Assembly: GCA_947044405.1 (NCBI GenBank)
Contig: CAMRHE010001068.1
Span: forward strand, 124,001 to 188,000
Source: Leptodactylus fallax
Lineage: Eukaryota; Chordata; Amphibia; Anura; Leptodactylidae
Length of the DNA: 64,000 nucleotides
Direction: 5' to 3'
Shown: piece by piece, positions 45,453 through 57,427 of the stretch
How the letters are laid out: every line of letters begins with the position of its first letter
Position numbering within the stretch: the first letter of the stretch is position 1
Program-made: the position numbers and the translations under genes
The notes under the pieces: model-generated
Database searches by the model: none
What the model saw: only the letters and a program-made list of their open reading frames with translations
What the model was told of the DNA's origin: nothing

Positions 45453-47334
45453 CTGCGGATCCTGCCCCTTTATAATGTCTTATAAAACGCCTCGGCCCAT
45501 ATTGTTGGACGGTTTACTTTATGGAATGACTATTTAAGCCGTTCATTGTTTTTGTGTTGTTTTGGATATTCTATCGAGAAGGTTTGTGTTCTGTTTCGTG
45601 TTTTGTGACGTCTCTCGCCCGCGGCTTCCTCGCACTCTCCATTGTGGGATCGCGGCTCGGTGTAATTTTATCTTATTATGAGAATTACTCTTGTTACTTG
45701 CTGGGAAGAAGAATCCTCTGGGATGCGGCTGTACTCCGTGTGCGGCTGTACTCCGTGTGCGGCTGTCTGGAGTAAGAGGAGATTAACCCCTTCATGCTGC
45801 CTCTCATCTCGCTGATCATGGTCGCTGTTTTCTTTTAAAGAACTTTTAGTGCTATAAATTGTTCTATTCTGACACTTTATAACCTGAAGCGTTCTCTGGT
45901 AACTGTTCACACTGATTCTAGTGCATATAATGAGGAAACTGGAAGATTAATTGCTAATATGCCCCTCAGAGGCGGAGCTTAAAGCCCCCAGCCCCTCCCC
46001 TGCTTAACTACCTCTTGCTATATATTGTACAACTAACTTATGTAGGATACAGAAGTGCAAGAATCCAGCTCAGGTGAGACTGTCACGAGTCAGACCCTAG
46101 TGGGGCAGAACTAATGCAAAGATGACCCATAATAGTCTTATCTAGAAAGTAAATGGAGATTTAAGGCCGTTGTCCAGGATTAGGAGAACCTGGCCGCTTC
46201 CAACCACGCCACGCCGTGCCATGGCTCAGCTGAAATGATAAAGATTTAGCTGCAGTACCACATACAACCTGTGGGCAGGTATGGCGCTGTTTTGGAAGAA
46301 AGTAATAGTATCATGTAGTGGTCTTGAATCATAGCAAAACAGACGAAGTAATGCAGAGATAATCATCTTTTTATGGATATGCAAATCAGCCAGTAAGTGC
46401 AATGGGGGCGGGGCCTGATTTGTCAGACTTGCCTACGCACGGCCATGATGCTGAAATTGTAAATCACAGGGAAACCTAGAGCACCAGTTTCACAGAAGAG
46501 CTGGAGCACTTGTGGCTGGAGGCAAGTCAGGCCCCGCCCCTACTGCACTTAAATATTGATTTGCATATCCTTAGAAGATGATCTGTGTATTGCTTCATTG
46601 GTGTGTGGCCTAGTAAAGGTACTTTGATTGGTTTGGAAGGCATTGTGGAGCTGATCGAATCCCTTTAAGAGCTGACCTGTCAATCACTGCACAGTCCCGC
46701 CCCCGCTGAGCTGCTCAGCATTGTACACAGTAGGGATTGCTCAGTAGTCACCGTATTTCCTATACTATAACACTCTGTAATCCACATCGGAGGACCCCTT
46801 TACGCCCCAGTCCCCCCGTCCTATCGTGTCTTCAGTCCAGCCGTCGCAGTGTTTACCCATTTTTTTTCTCTCTCTTTTTCCTCCTAGAAAATTACATCTG
46901 CTAATCTGCCCCTGCTTCGGCTCTAATCACATTGGGGAATTGATAGCAGTTCAGCTGTATAATGCAAATATGCAATTTCAGTAAAAGGGTAATCACTTTT
47001 AGATGTTCGCCGCTGCTGGGTAATTGCTGCCGGTGCGTTTTAAAGGTGTAGCCCTATTTAACAAGCAGCAGTTAGAGCGCCCGTGTAATGGGCCGGAGGC
47101 GCTCGGCCGTGTAATGCTCGGACACGGCAAAAAATAGAACAAGACTGAAGACGACTCTGCGCACTCCATGGGACTGATTTGTAAGTCACCACTGGGCACC
47201 GAAGAAACCGCGCTGACTTACGACTTTGCCTCCAATCGACGCGTTTTTTCAAATCTATTGCAGTTTTCACCACAAAACCTTGCGTCAGTGGTAACACTAC
47301 ATGTCGGCGCAGTTTCCAGCTTTCCTTTGAATCC
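45453..47334. other. Mostly unique intronic DNA with an orphan splice-like exon candidate
   Basis: No established gene. At 46,858-46,887 there is a long pyrimidine tract ending CCTCCTAG, and 93 bp later GTAAAAGGG. The segment between contains ATGCAAAT and is a plausible conserved noncoding element or cryptic exon. Inverted GGGGCGGGGCCTGATTTG (about 46,405) and CAGGCCCCGCCCCTAC (about 46,530) bracket a foldback of about 160 bp, with GATATGCAAATCAG and TTTGCATATCC arms extending it outward. Confidence 0.45.
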
Positions 47335-47342
47335 GTCTACAT

Positions 47343-47501
47343 CAGGGGTCAGCAGCCTTTGGTGCTGCGGCTTCTGTGAAACTACAATTCCCAGCAGGCT
47401 CCATTCACCGCTGTGGGACTTTCAAGAGCAGCAGAGCAAGTATGCATGCTGGGAGTTGTAGTTGCTCCAAATGCTGCAGTGCTGACGGTTGCCTTCCATT
47501 G
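47343..47501. mobile_element. hAT miniature element with 8-bp target duplication
   Basis: GTCTACAT occurs at 47,335-47,342 directly before CAGGGGTCAGCAGCC and again at 47,502-47,509 directly after GGTTGCCTTCCATTG. Ends are CA...TG. The interior holds the inverted arms GTGAAACTACAATTCCCAGC and TGCATGCTGGGAGTTGTAGT. The 8-bp duplication and the terminal sequence together identify the hAT superfamily. 159 bp, non-coding. Confidence 0.85.
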
Positions 47502-47509
47502 GTCTACAT

Positions 47510-49189
47510 AAACTCAGCCATGCGTCCCTAAAGCTGTATTACCTTCTACTAATCTTAAGTCGTGGTCCTTACTCCAGTCACATCCAAAGCTGCGTTTACA
47601 ATGCTGTTTTTAGTTTTTCCAGGCTGCTAGGTCCGACCCTGCGTGCTCTGCTGTGCTGCATTATGGGAGACGTAGCTGCTACATCAGGCACTAGACAAGT
47701 TAGGGATTCTAATGTTGGGGTGGCCAATACAGCGCCCCCATGTGGCCGCCAGTGTTCATCAGTTATTGGTGGCCGTGTACAGGGAGGGTTTTGGCGGCAG
47801 CCCTAAGACCCCGCGCACATGACTGTAGTTCTGTTCCGTTATTATGGATCTGTAACATATGCCATACGCAGCCATTCATTTCTGTGGGCTCCATGCACAC
47901 GGCCGTACTCTTTCCGGGTCTGTGTGGGGGCCGCAGGACTGGGCCACAAAATATGGAGCGAGTCCTAATCCTGTTTGTTTTTGCAGCTTTGTTTGTCTCC
48001 TTTCTTGATGGGATCCTTTCAGACCGCACACGGACGCCATCATAGTGCGTCCATTCTGTTTCCACGGACCGCACACAACTATGTCATGTGCATGGGGTCT
48101 AAGGAAGAGTAACTTCATCTTTCTGCTCTTATGGGGGCGCTGTGGTACCTTCCGCCGCTCTAGCTGTAGGATACATACTGGCACTTTTATACGCTCTTTG
48201 ACCCAGTCCTGGTGATAGGCTAGTCCGGCACCATAATATGTTGGGTTGGCCATTACTGCACTAATGGGAATTATTGCATTATCTGTTAGGTTTGTGTCCA
48301 GACGTGCGGCTGCAGCTCTGGATGGGACTGGAGTATAAGGCCTAATTTCAGCACAGCAGCGCTTTTATCATAGATTTAACCTGAAAAATGATGTGCATGA
48401 GTTCTGTTCCTGTCTGGTTAATAATTGATGCGGCTCGTAACTCCCAGACTTTAGGAGAAAAGCGCCGAGCTTTAGCAGAACACCAGGAGCGCGGCGCTTG
48501 CAGCATGTGATTTTCTGGAAACACTTCACATAAAAGTTATTTTCTAAAAAGTTCGAGTCCAGATTCTTGGAGAATCAGCACAAAGCACACGTCAAGCTGA
48601 TGCATAATTAAAGGGATCTTACAGCGCGGCCAGAACCATAGCGCTGCCTCCCTTTATCCAATATTTATTAAATTGCGGGCGTCGTACCTTTAAGAGAACA
48701 GTCGGCAAAGTCGGTTCAGCCGAGGTGAAAGGTATAAAATATTCATTGTGGTGATCCATTGTTTGTGCCATGAGGAGGGGTCACTACGGATCACAAGGCT
48801 TGCATCATGGCTCATTACTTGACCATTAGCCTGGGAGTCTGCTGAGGTTTTGGAACTTTGGGTTGTGTCGTGCTGGGATTTGTAGTTTTCCAGTGACCAG
48901 AGACTTGGGAATCATCATTGCACGGGCCCGTAGATTGTACCATCACTAATCAGTCAGTGGAAACCTGAATCTCTGCTCATCCTGATCTTCCTGGTGCTTG
49001 ATTAGAATGCCAGGTACACAATAAGGGCAGATTCATACAGGAAAGATTTGTTGCAGAAACTGAAAGCCAGTTACATCTGAATGGGGTTGTATCTGGTTTT
49101 GGAGAATCATCCCATGTTGCTACATTTGTGAATAAACTCCTTAGAACAGAATATGAGCTTATTGGGAGAGGATGATGGGAGTGATACAT
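47510..49189. other. Mostly unique intronic DNA
   Basis: TACTCCAGTCACATCCAAAG (about 47,570) and the inverted AGCTCTGGATGGGACTGGAG (about 48,315) are single relatives of the 97-bp repeat. GTGCTGGGATTTGTAGTTTT at 48,869 is a lone hAT-miniature arm. Open frames at 47,489-48,253 lack recognised domains. Confidence 0.45.
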
Positions 49190-52100
49190 TGTGTACGGCG
49201 CCGTAGTATATGGTGACATCCTGTGTGTACGGTGCTGTAGTATATGGTGACATCCTGTGTGTACGGTGCTGTAGTATATGGTGACATCCTGTGTGTACGG
49301 CGCCGTAGTATATGGTGACATCCTGTGTGTACGGCGCTGTAGTATATGGTGACATCCTGTGTGTACGGCGCTGTAGTATATGGTGACATCCTGTGTGTAC
49401 GGCGCTGTAGTATATGGTGACATCCTGTGTGTACGGTGCTGTAGTATATGGTGACATCCTGTGTGTACGGTGCTGTAGTATATGGTGACATCCTGTGTGT
49501 ACGGTGCTGTAGTATATGGTGACATCCTGTGTGTACAGCGCTGTAGTATATGATGACATCCTGTGTGTACGGCGCTGTAGTATATGATGACATCCTGTGT
49601 GTACGGCGCTGTAGTATATGGTGACATCCGTGTGACAGCGCCGAGATATGATGACATCCTGTGTACGCGCTGTGGTATATGGTGACATGCTGTGTGTACG
49701 TCGCTGTAGTATATGGTGGCATCCTGTGTGTACGGCGCTGTAGATATGGTGACATCCTGTGTGTACGGCGCTGTAGTATATGGTGACATCCGTGTGTACG
49801 GCGCTGTAGTATATGGTGACATCCTGTGTACGCGCTGTAGTATATGGTGACATCCTGTGTGTACAGCGCCGTAGTATATGGTGACATCCTGTGTACTGCG
49901 CTGTAGTATATGGTGACATCCTGTGTACGGCGCCGTAGTATATGGTGACATCCGTGTGTACGGCGCTGTAGATATGGTGACATCCTGTGTGTACGCGCTG
50001 TAGTATATGGTGACATCCTGTGTACTGCGCTGTAGTATATGGTGACATCCTGTGTACGGCGCCGTAGTATATGGTGACATCCTGTGTACGGCGCCGAGTA
50101 TATGGTGACATCCTGTGTCGCACGCGCCGTAGTAATGGTGACATCCTGTGTACGGCGCTGTAGTATATGGTGACATCCTGTGTGTACGGCGCTGTAGTAT
50201 ATGGTGACATCCTGTGTGTACGGCGCTGTAGTATATGGTGACATCCTGTGTACGCGCCGTAGTATATGGTGACATCCTGTGTACGGCGCCGAGATATGGT
50301 GACATCCTGTGTACGGCGCCGAGATATGGTGACATCCGGTGACGCGCCGTAGATATGGTGACATCCTGTGTACGGCGCTGTAGATAGGTGACACCGGACG
50401 GCCCCGAGTATATGGTGACATCCTGTGTACGGCGCTGTAGTATATGGTGACATCCTGTGTGTACGGCGCTGTAGTATATGGTGACATCCTGTGTACGCGC
50501 TGTAGTATATGGTGACATCCTGTGTACGGCGCCGTAGTATATGGAGACATCCTGTGTACGGCGCTGTAGTATATGGTGACATCCTGTGTGTACAGCGCTG
50601 TAGTATATGGTGACATCCTGTGTGTACAGCGCTGTAGTATATGGTGACATCCTGTGTGTACGGCGCTGTAGTATATGGTGACATCCTGTGTGTACAGCGC
50701 TGTAGTATATGATGACATCCTGTGTACGGCGCCGTAGTATATGGTGACATCCTGTGTGTACGGCGCTGAATAGGTGACACCGTGTGTACGGCGCCGTAGT
50801 AATAGGATGACATCCTGTGTACTGCGCTGTGGTATATGGTGACATGCTGTGTGTACGGCGCTGTAGTATATGGTGACATCCTGTGTGTACGGCGCTGTAG
50901 ATATGGTGACATCCGTGTGTACGCGCTGTAGAATGGTGACATCCGTGTGTACAGCGCCGTAGATATGGTGACATCCTGTGACTACGCGCTGTAGTATATG
51001 GTGACACCTGTGACGGCGCCGTAGTATATGGTGACATCCTGTGTGTACGGCGCTGTAGTATATGGTGACATCCTGTGTACGGCTGAGATAGGGACACGGA
51101 CGCGCGAGATATGGTGACATCCTGTGTGCGGCGCCGAGTAAGGTGACACCTGTGACGACGCGCCGTAGTATATGGTGACATCCTGTGTGTACTGCGCCGA
51201 GAAGGTGACACCGTGTACGGCGCCGTAGTATATGGTGACATCCGTGTGTACGGCGCCGTAGTATATGGTGACATCCGTGTGTACGGCGCTGTAGTATATG
51301 GTGACATCCTGTGTACGGCGCTGTAGTATATGGTGACATCCTGTGTGTACGGCGCTGTAGTATATGGTGACATCCTGTGTACGGCGCTGTAGTATATGGT
51401 GACATCCTGTGTACGGCGCCGTAGTATATGGAGACATCCTGTGTGTACAGCGCTGTAGTATATGGTGACATCCTGTGTGTACAGCGCTGTAGTATATGAT
51501 GACATCCTGTGTGTACGGCGCTGTAGTATATGGTGACATCCTGTGTGTACAGCGCTGTAGTATATGATGACATCCGGTGTACGCGCCGTAGTATATGGTG
51601 ACATCCTGTGTGTACGTCGCTGCAGTATATGGTGACATCCTGTGTGTACGGCGCTGTAGTATATGATGACATCCTGTGTACTGCGCTGTGGTATATGGTG
51701 ACATGCTGTGTGTACGCGCTGTAGTATATGGTGACATCCTGTGTACTGCGCTGTAGTATATGATGACATCCTGTGTGTACGGCGCTGTAGTATATGGTGA
51801 CATCCTGTGTGTACGGCGCCGTAGTATATGGTGACATCCTGTGTGTACGGCGCTGTAGTATATGGTGACATCCTGTGTGTACGGCGCTGTAGAATGGTGA
51901 CATCCTGTGTGTACGGCGCCGTAGTATATGGTGACATCCTGTGTGTACGGCGCCGTAGTATATGGTGACATCCTGTGTGTACGGCGCTGTAGTATATGGT
52001 GACATCCTGTGTGTACGGCGCTGTAGTATATGGTGACATCCTGTGTGTACGGCGCTGTAGTATATGGTGACATCCTGTGTGTACGGCGCTGTAGTATATG

Positions 52101-55100
52101 GTGACATCCTGTGTACGGCGCCGTAGTATATGGTGACATCCTGTGTGTACGGCGCCGTAGTATATGGTGACATCCTGTGTGTACGTCGCTGTAGTATATG
52201 GTGACATCCTGTGTACTGCGCTGTAGTATATGGTGACATCCTGTGTACGGCGCCGTAGTATATGGTGACATCCTGTGTACGGCGCCGTAGTATATGGTGA
52301 CATCCTGTGTGTACTGCGCCGTAGTATATGGTGACATCCTGTGTACGGCGCTGTAGATATGGTGACACCTGTGTACGGCGCCGGAATAAAAGGTGACATC
52401 CGTGTGTACGGCGCTGTAGTATATGGTGACATCCTGTGTACGGCGCTGTAGTATATGGTGACATCCTGTGTACGGCGCTGTAGTATAGGTGACATCCTGT
52501 GTGTACGGCGCTGTAGTATATGGTGACATCCTGTGTACTGCGCTGTAGTATATGGTGACATCCTGTGTACGGCGCCGTAGTATATGGAGACATCCTGTGT
52601 ACGGCGCTGTAGTATATGGTGACATCCTGTGTGTACAGCGCTGTAGTATATGGTGACATCCTGTGTGTACAGCGCTGTAGTATATGATGACATCCTGTGT
52701 GACGGCGCTGTAGATATGGTGACATCCTGTGTGACAGCGCTGTAGAATGATGACATCCTGTGTACTGCGCCGTAGTATATGGTGACATCCTGTGTGTACG
52801 TCGCTGCAGTATATGGTGACATCCTGTGTATACGGCGCTGTAGTATATGATGACATCCTGTGTACTGCGCTGTGGTATATGGTGACATGCTGTGTGTACG
52901 TCGCTGTAGTATATGGTGACATCCTGTGTGTACGGCGCTGTAGTATATGGTGACATCCTGTGACGCGCTGTAGTATATGGTGACATCCTGTGTGTACAGC
53001 GCCGTAGTATATGGTGACATCCTGTGTACTGCGCTGTAGTATATGGTGACATCCTGTGTACGGCGCCGTAGTATATGGTGACATCCTGTGTGTACGGCGC
53101 TGTAGTATATGGTGACATCCTGTGTGTACGTCGCTGTAGTATATGGTGACATCCTGTGTACTGCGCTGTAGTATATGGTGACATCCTGTGTACGGCGCCG
53201 TAGTATATGGTGACATCCTGTGTACGGCGCCGTAGTATATGGTGACATCCTGTGTGTACTGCGCCGTAGATATGGTGACATCCTGTGTACGGCGCTGTAG
53301 TATATGGTGACATCCTGTGTACGGCGCCGTAGTATATGGTGACATCCTGTGTGTACGGCGCTGTAGTATATGGTGACATCCTGTGTACGGCGCTGTAGTA
53401 TATGGTGACATCCTGTGTACGGCGCTGTAGTATATGGTGACATCCTGTGTGTACGGCGCTGTAGTATATGGTGACATCCTGTGTACTGCGCTGTAGTATA
53501 TGGTGACATCCTGTGTACGGCGCCGAGTATATGGAGACATCGCTGTGTACGGCGCTGTAGTATATGGTGACATCCTGTGTGTACAGCGCTGTAGTATATG
53601 GTGACATCCTGTGTGTACAGCGCTGTAGTATATGATGACATCCTGTGTGTACGGCGCTGTAGTATATGGTGACATCCTGTGTGTACAGCGCTGTAGTATA
53701 TGATGACATCCTGTGTACTGCGCCGTAGTATATGGTGACATCCTGTGTGTACGTCGCTGCAGTATATGGTGACATCCTGTGTGTACGGCGCTGTAGTATA
53801 TGATGACATCCTGTGTACTGCGCTGTGGTATATGGTGACATGCTGTGTGTACGTCGCTGTAGTATATGGTGACATCCTGTGTACTGCGCTGTAGTATATG
53901 ATGACATCCTGTGTGTACGGCGCTGTAGTATATGGTGACATCCTGTGTGTACGGCGCCGTAGTATATGGTGACATCCTGTGTGTACGGCGCTGTAGTATA
54001 TGGTGACATCCTGTGTGTACAGCGCTGTAGTATATGATGACATCCTGTGTACTGCGCCGTAGTATATGGTGACATCCTGTGTGTACGTCGCTGCAGTATA
54101 TGGTGACATCCTGTGTGTACGGCGCTGTAGTATATGATGACATCCTGTGTACTGCGCTGTGGTATATGGTGACATGCTGTGTGTACGTCGCTGTAGTATA
54201 TGGTGACATCCTGTGTACTGCGCTGTAGTATATGATGACATCCTGTGTGTACGGCGCTGTAGTATATGGTGACATCCTGTGTGTACGGCGCCGTAGTATA
54301 TGGTGACATCCTGTGTGTACGGCGCTGTAGTATATGGTGACATCCTGTGTGTACGGCGCTGTAGTATATGGTGACATCCTGTGTGTACGGCGCCGTAGTA
54401 TATGGTGACATCCTGTGTGTACGGCGCTGTAGTATATGGTGACATCCTGTGTGTACGGCGCTGTAGTATATGGTGACATCCTGTGTGTACGGCGCTGTAG
54501 TATATGGTGACATCCTGTGTGTACGGCGCTGTAGTATATGGTGACATCCTGTGTGTACGGCGCTGTAGTATATGGTGACATGCTGTGTGTACGTCGCTGT
54601 AGTATATGGTGACATCCTGTGTACTGCGCTGTAGTATATGGTGACATCCTGTGTACGGCGCCGTAGTATATGGTGACATCCTGTGTGTACGTCGCCGTAG
54701 TATATGGTGACATCCTGTGTACGGCGCCGTAGTATATGGTGACATCCTGTGTACTGCGCTGTAGTATATGGTGACATCCTGTGTACGGCGCCGTAGTATA
54801 TGGTGACATCCTGTGTACGGCGCCGTAGTATATGGTGACATCCTGTGTGTACTGCGCCGTAGTATATGGTGACATCCTGTGTACGGCGCCGTAGTATATG
54901 GTGACATCCTGTGTGTACGGCGCCGTAGTATATGGTGACATCCTGTGTGTACGGTGCTGTAGTATATGGTGACATCCTGTGTGTACGGCGCTGTAGTATA
55001 TGGTGACATCCTGTGTGTACGGTGCTGTAGTATATGGTGACATCCTGTGTGTACAGCGCCGTAGTATATGGTGACATCCTGTGTGTACGGTGCTGTAGTA

Positions 55101-57383
55101 TATGGTGACATCCTGTGTGTACGGTGCTGTAGTATATGGTGACATCCTGTGTGTACAGCGCCGTAGTATATGGTGACATCCGTGTGTACGGCGCTGTAGT
55201 ATATGGTGACATCCTGTGTGTACGGCGCCGTAGTATATGGTGACATCCTGTGTGTACGGCGCTGTAGTATATGGTGACATCCTGTGTACGGCGCTGTAGT
55301 ATATGGTGACATGCTGTGTGTACGTCGCTGTAGTATATGGTGACATCCTGTGTGTACGGCGCTGTAGTATATGGTGACATCCTGTGTGTACAGCGCTGTA
55401 GTATATGATGACATCCTGTGTACTGCGCTGTAGTATATGGTGACATCCTGTGTGTACGGCGCTGTAGTATATGGTGACATCCTGTGTACGGCGCTGTAGT
55501 ATATGGTGACATGCTGTGTGTACGTCGCTGTAGTATATGGTGACATCCTGTGTACTGCGCTGTAGTATATGGTGACATCCTGTGTGTACGGCGCTGTAGT
55601 ATATGGTGACATCCTGTGTACGGCGCTGTAGTATATGGTGACATGCTGTGTGTACGTCGCTGTAGTATAAGGTGACATCCTGTGTGTACAGCGCTGTAGT
55701 ATATGGTGACATCCTGTGTGTACTGCGCCGTGGTATATGGTGACATCCTGTGTGTACAGCGCTGTAGTATATGGTGACATCCTGTGTGTACAGCGCTGTA
55801 GTATATGGTGACATCCTGTGTGTACGGCGCTGTAGTATATGGTGACATCCTGTGTACGGCGCTGTAGTATATGGTGACATGCTGTGTGTACGTCGCTGTA
55901 GTATATGGTGACATCCTGTGTGTACAGCGCTGTAGTATATGGTGACATGCTGTGTGTACGTCGCTGTAGTATATGGTGACATCCTGTGTACTGCGCTGTA
56001 GTATATGGTGACATCCTGTGTACGGCGCCGTAGTATATGGTGACATCCTGTGTGTACGGCGCTGTAGTATATGGTGACATCCTGTGTACGACGCTGTAGT
56101 ATATGGTGACATCCTGTGTACGGCGCCGTAGTATATGGTGACATCCTGTGTGTACTGCGCTGTAGTATATGGTGACATCCTGTGTACTGCGCTGTAGTAT
56201 ATGGTGACATCCTGTGTACTGCGCTGTAGTATATGATGACATCCTGTGTACGGCGCCGTAGTATATGGTGACATCCTGTGTGTACGGCGCTGTAGTATAT
56301 GGTGACATCCTGTGTGTACGTCGCTGTAGTATATGGTGACATCCTGTGTGTACGGCGCCGTAGTATATGGTGACATCCTGTGTACGGCGCCGTAGTATAT
56401 GGTGACATCCTGTGTACTGCGCTGTAGTATATGATGACATCCTGTGTACGGCGCCGTAGTATATGGTGACATCCTGTGTGTACGGCGCTGTAGTATATGG
56501 TGACATCCTGTGTGTACGTCGCTGTAGTATATGGTGACATCCTGTGTGTACGGCGCCGTAGTATATGGTGACATCCTGTGTACGGCGCCGTAGTATATGG
56601 TGACATCCTGTGTGTACGGCGCCGTAGTATATGGTGACATCCTGTGTACGGCGCCGTAGTATATGGTGACATCCTGTGTGTACAGCGCTGTAGTATATGG
56701 TGACATCCTGTGTACGGCGCCGTAGTATATGGTGACATCCTGTGTACGGCGCCGTAGTATATGGTGACATCCTGTGTGTACTGCGCCGTAGTATATGGTG
56801 ACATCCTGTGTACGGCGCTGTAGTATATGGTGACATCCTGTGTACGGCGCCGTAGTATATGGTGACATCCTGTGTGTACGGCGCCGTAGTATATGGTGAC
56901 ATCCTGTGTACGGCGCCGTAGTATATGGTGACATCCTGTGTGTACAGCGCTGTAGTATATGGTGACATCCTGTGTACGGCGCCGTAGTATATGGTGACAT
57001 CCCGTGGCGCCGAGTATATGGTGACATCCGTGTGTACGGCGCCGTAGTATATGGTGACATCCGTGTGTACGGCGCCGAGTATAGGGACATCCGGACGGCG
57101 CTGTAGTATATGGTGACATCCTGTGTACGGCGCCGTAGTATATGGTGACATCCTGTGTGTACGGCGCCGTAGTATATGGTGACATCCTGTGTGTACGGTG
57201 CTGTAGTATATGGTGACATCCTGTGTACGACGCTGTAGTATATGGTGACATCCTGTGTACAGCGCTGTAGTATATGGTGACATCCTGTGTACTGCGCCGT
57301 GGTATATGGTGGCATCTTGTGTGTACGGCGCCGTGGTATATGGTGGCATCTTGTGTGTACAGCGCCGTGGTATATGGTTTATT
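49190..57383. repeat. GALNT18: 34/32-bp minisatellite, 8.2 kb, abutting the GALNT18 exon
   Basis: Roughly 245 units containing GTATATGGTGACATCC then TGTGTGTACGGCGCTGTA. The 34- and 32-bp forms differ by one GT in the TGTGTGT run. The CG-rich part varies between GGCGCC, GGCGCT, GGTGCT, AGCGCT, TGCGCC and GTCGCT; the GGCGCC form makes the palindrome TACGGCGCCGTA. A 10-unit block of about 334 bp is repeated at 53,690-54,290. Clusters of small deletions lie near 49,620-50,400, 50,760-51,220, 52,360-52,400 and 57,000-57,100. The last three units before the exon carry private changes (GTGGTATATGGTGGCATCTT). No strand has a real gene here despite very long antisense open frames. Confidence 0.98.
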
Positions 57384-57427
57384 CTGCAGAATCTCTTTTA
57401 ACCCCGACATCTTTTACTTTTTTGCAG
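57384..57427 (+). promoter_or_regulatory. GALNT18: 3' splice site region of GALNT18 exon
   Basis: All unique intron sequence between the array and the exon is about 44 bp. It contains a plausible branch site TTTTAAC (A at about 57,401, some 27 bases from the exon), a pyrimidine-rich CATCTTTTACTTTTTTGCAG, and the acceptor AG at 57,426-57,427. A second AG at 57,388-57,389 (TTCTGCAG) would add 38 nt and break the frame. Confidence 0.85.

Noticed and set aside
47489..48253. Cluster of 100-125 codon frames on both strands
   Set aside because: Overlapping on both strands, without domains, splice context or codon regularity.
48551..48560. GTTCGAGTCC, a tRNA/SINE B-box match
   Set aside because: No A-box, cloverleaf or SINE body is seen upstream; a single 10-bp match is not enough.
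48977..57410. Minus-strand open frames of over 2,000 codons in all three frames
   Set aside because: They are translations of the 34/32-bp array, whose unit has no stop in any antisense frame; the product is a monotonous repeat with no signal, domain or start context, and it runs antisense to GALNT18.
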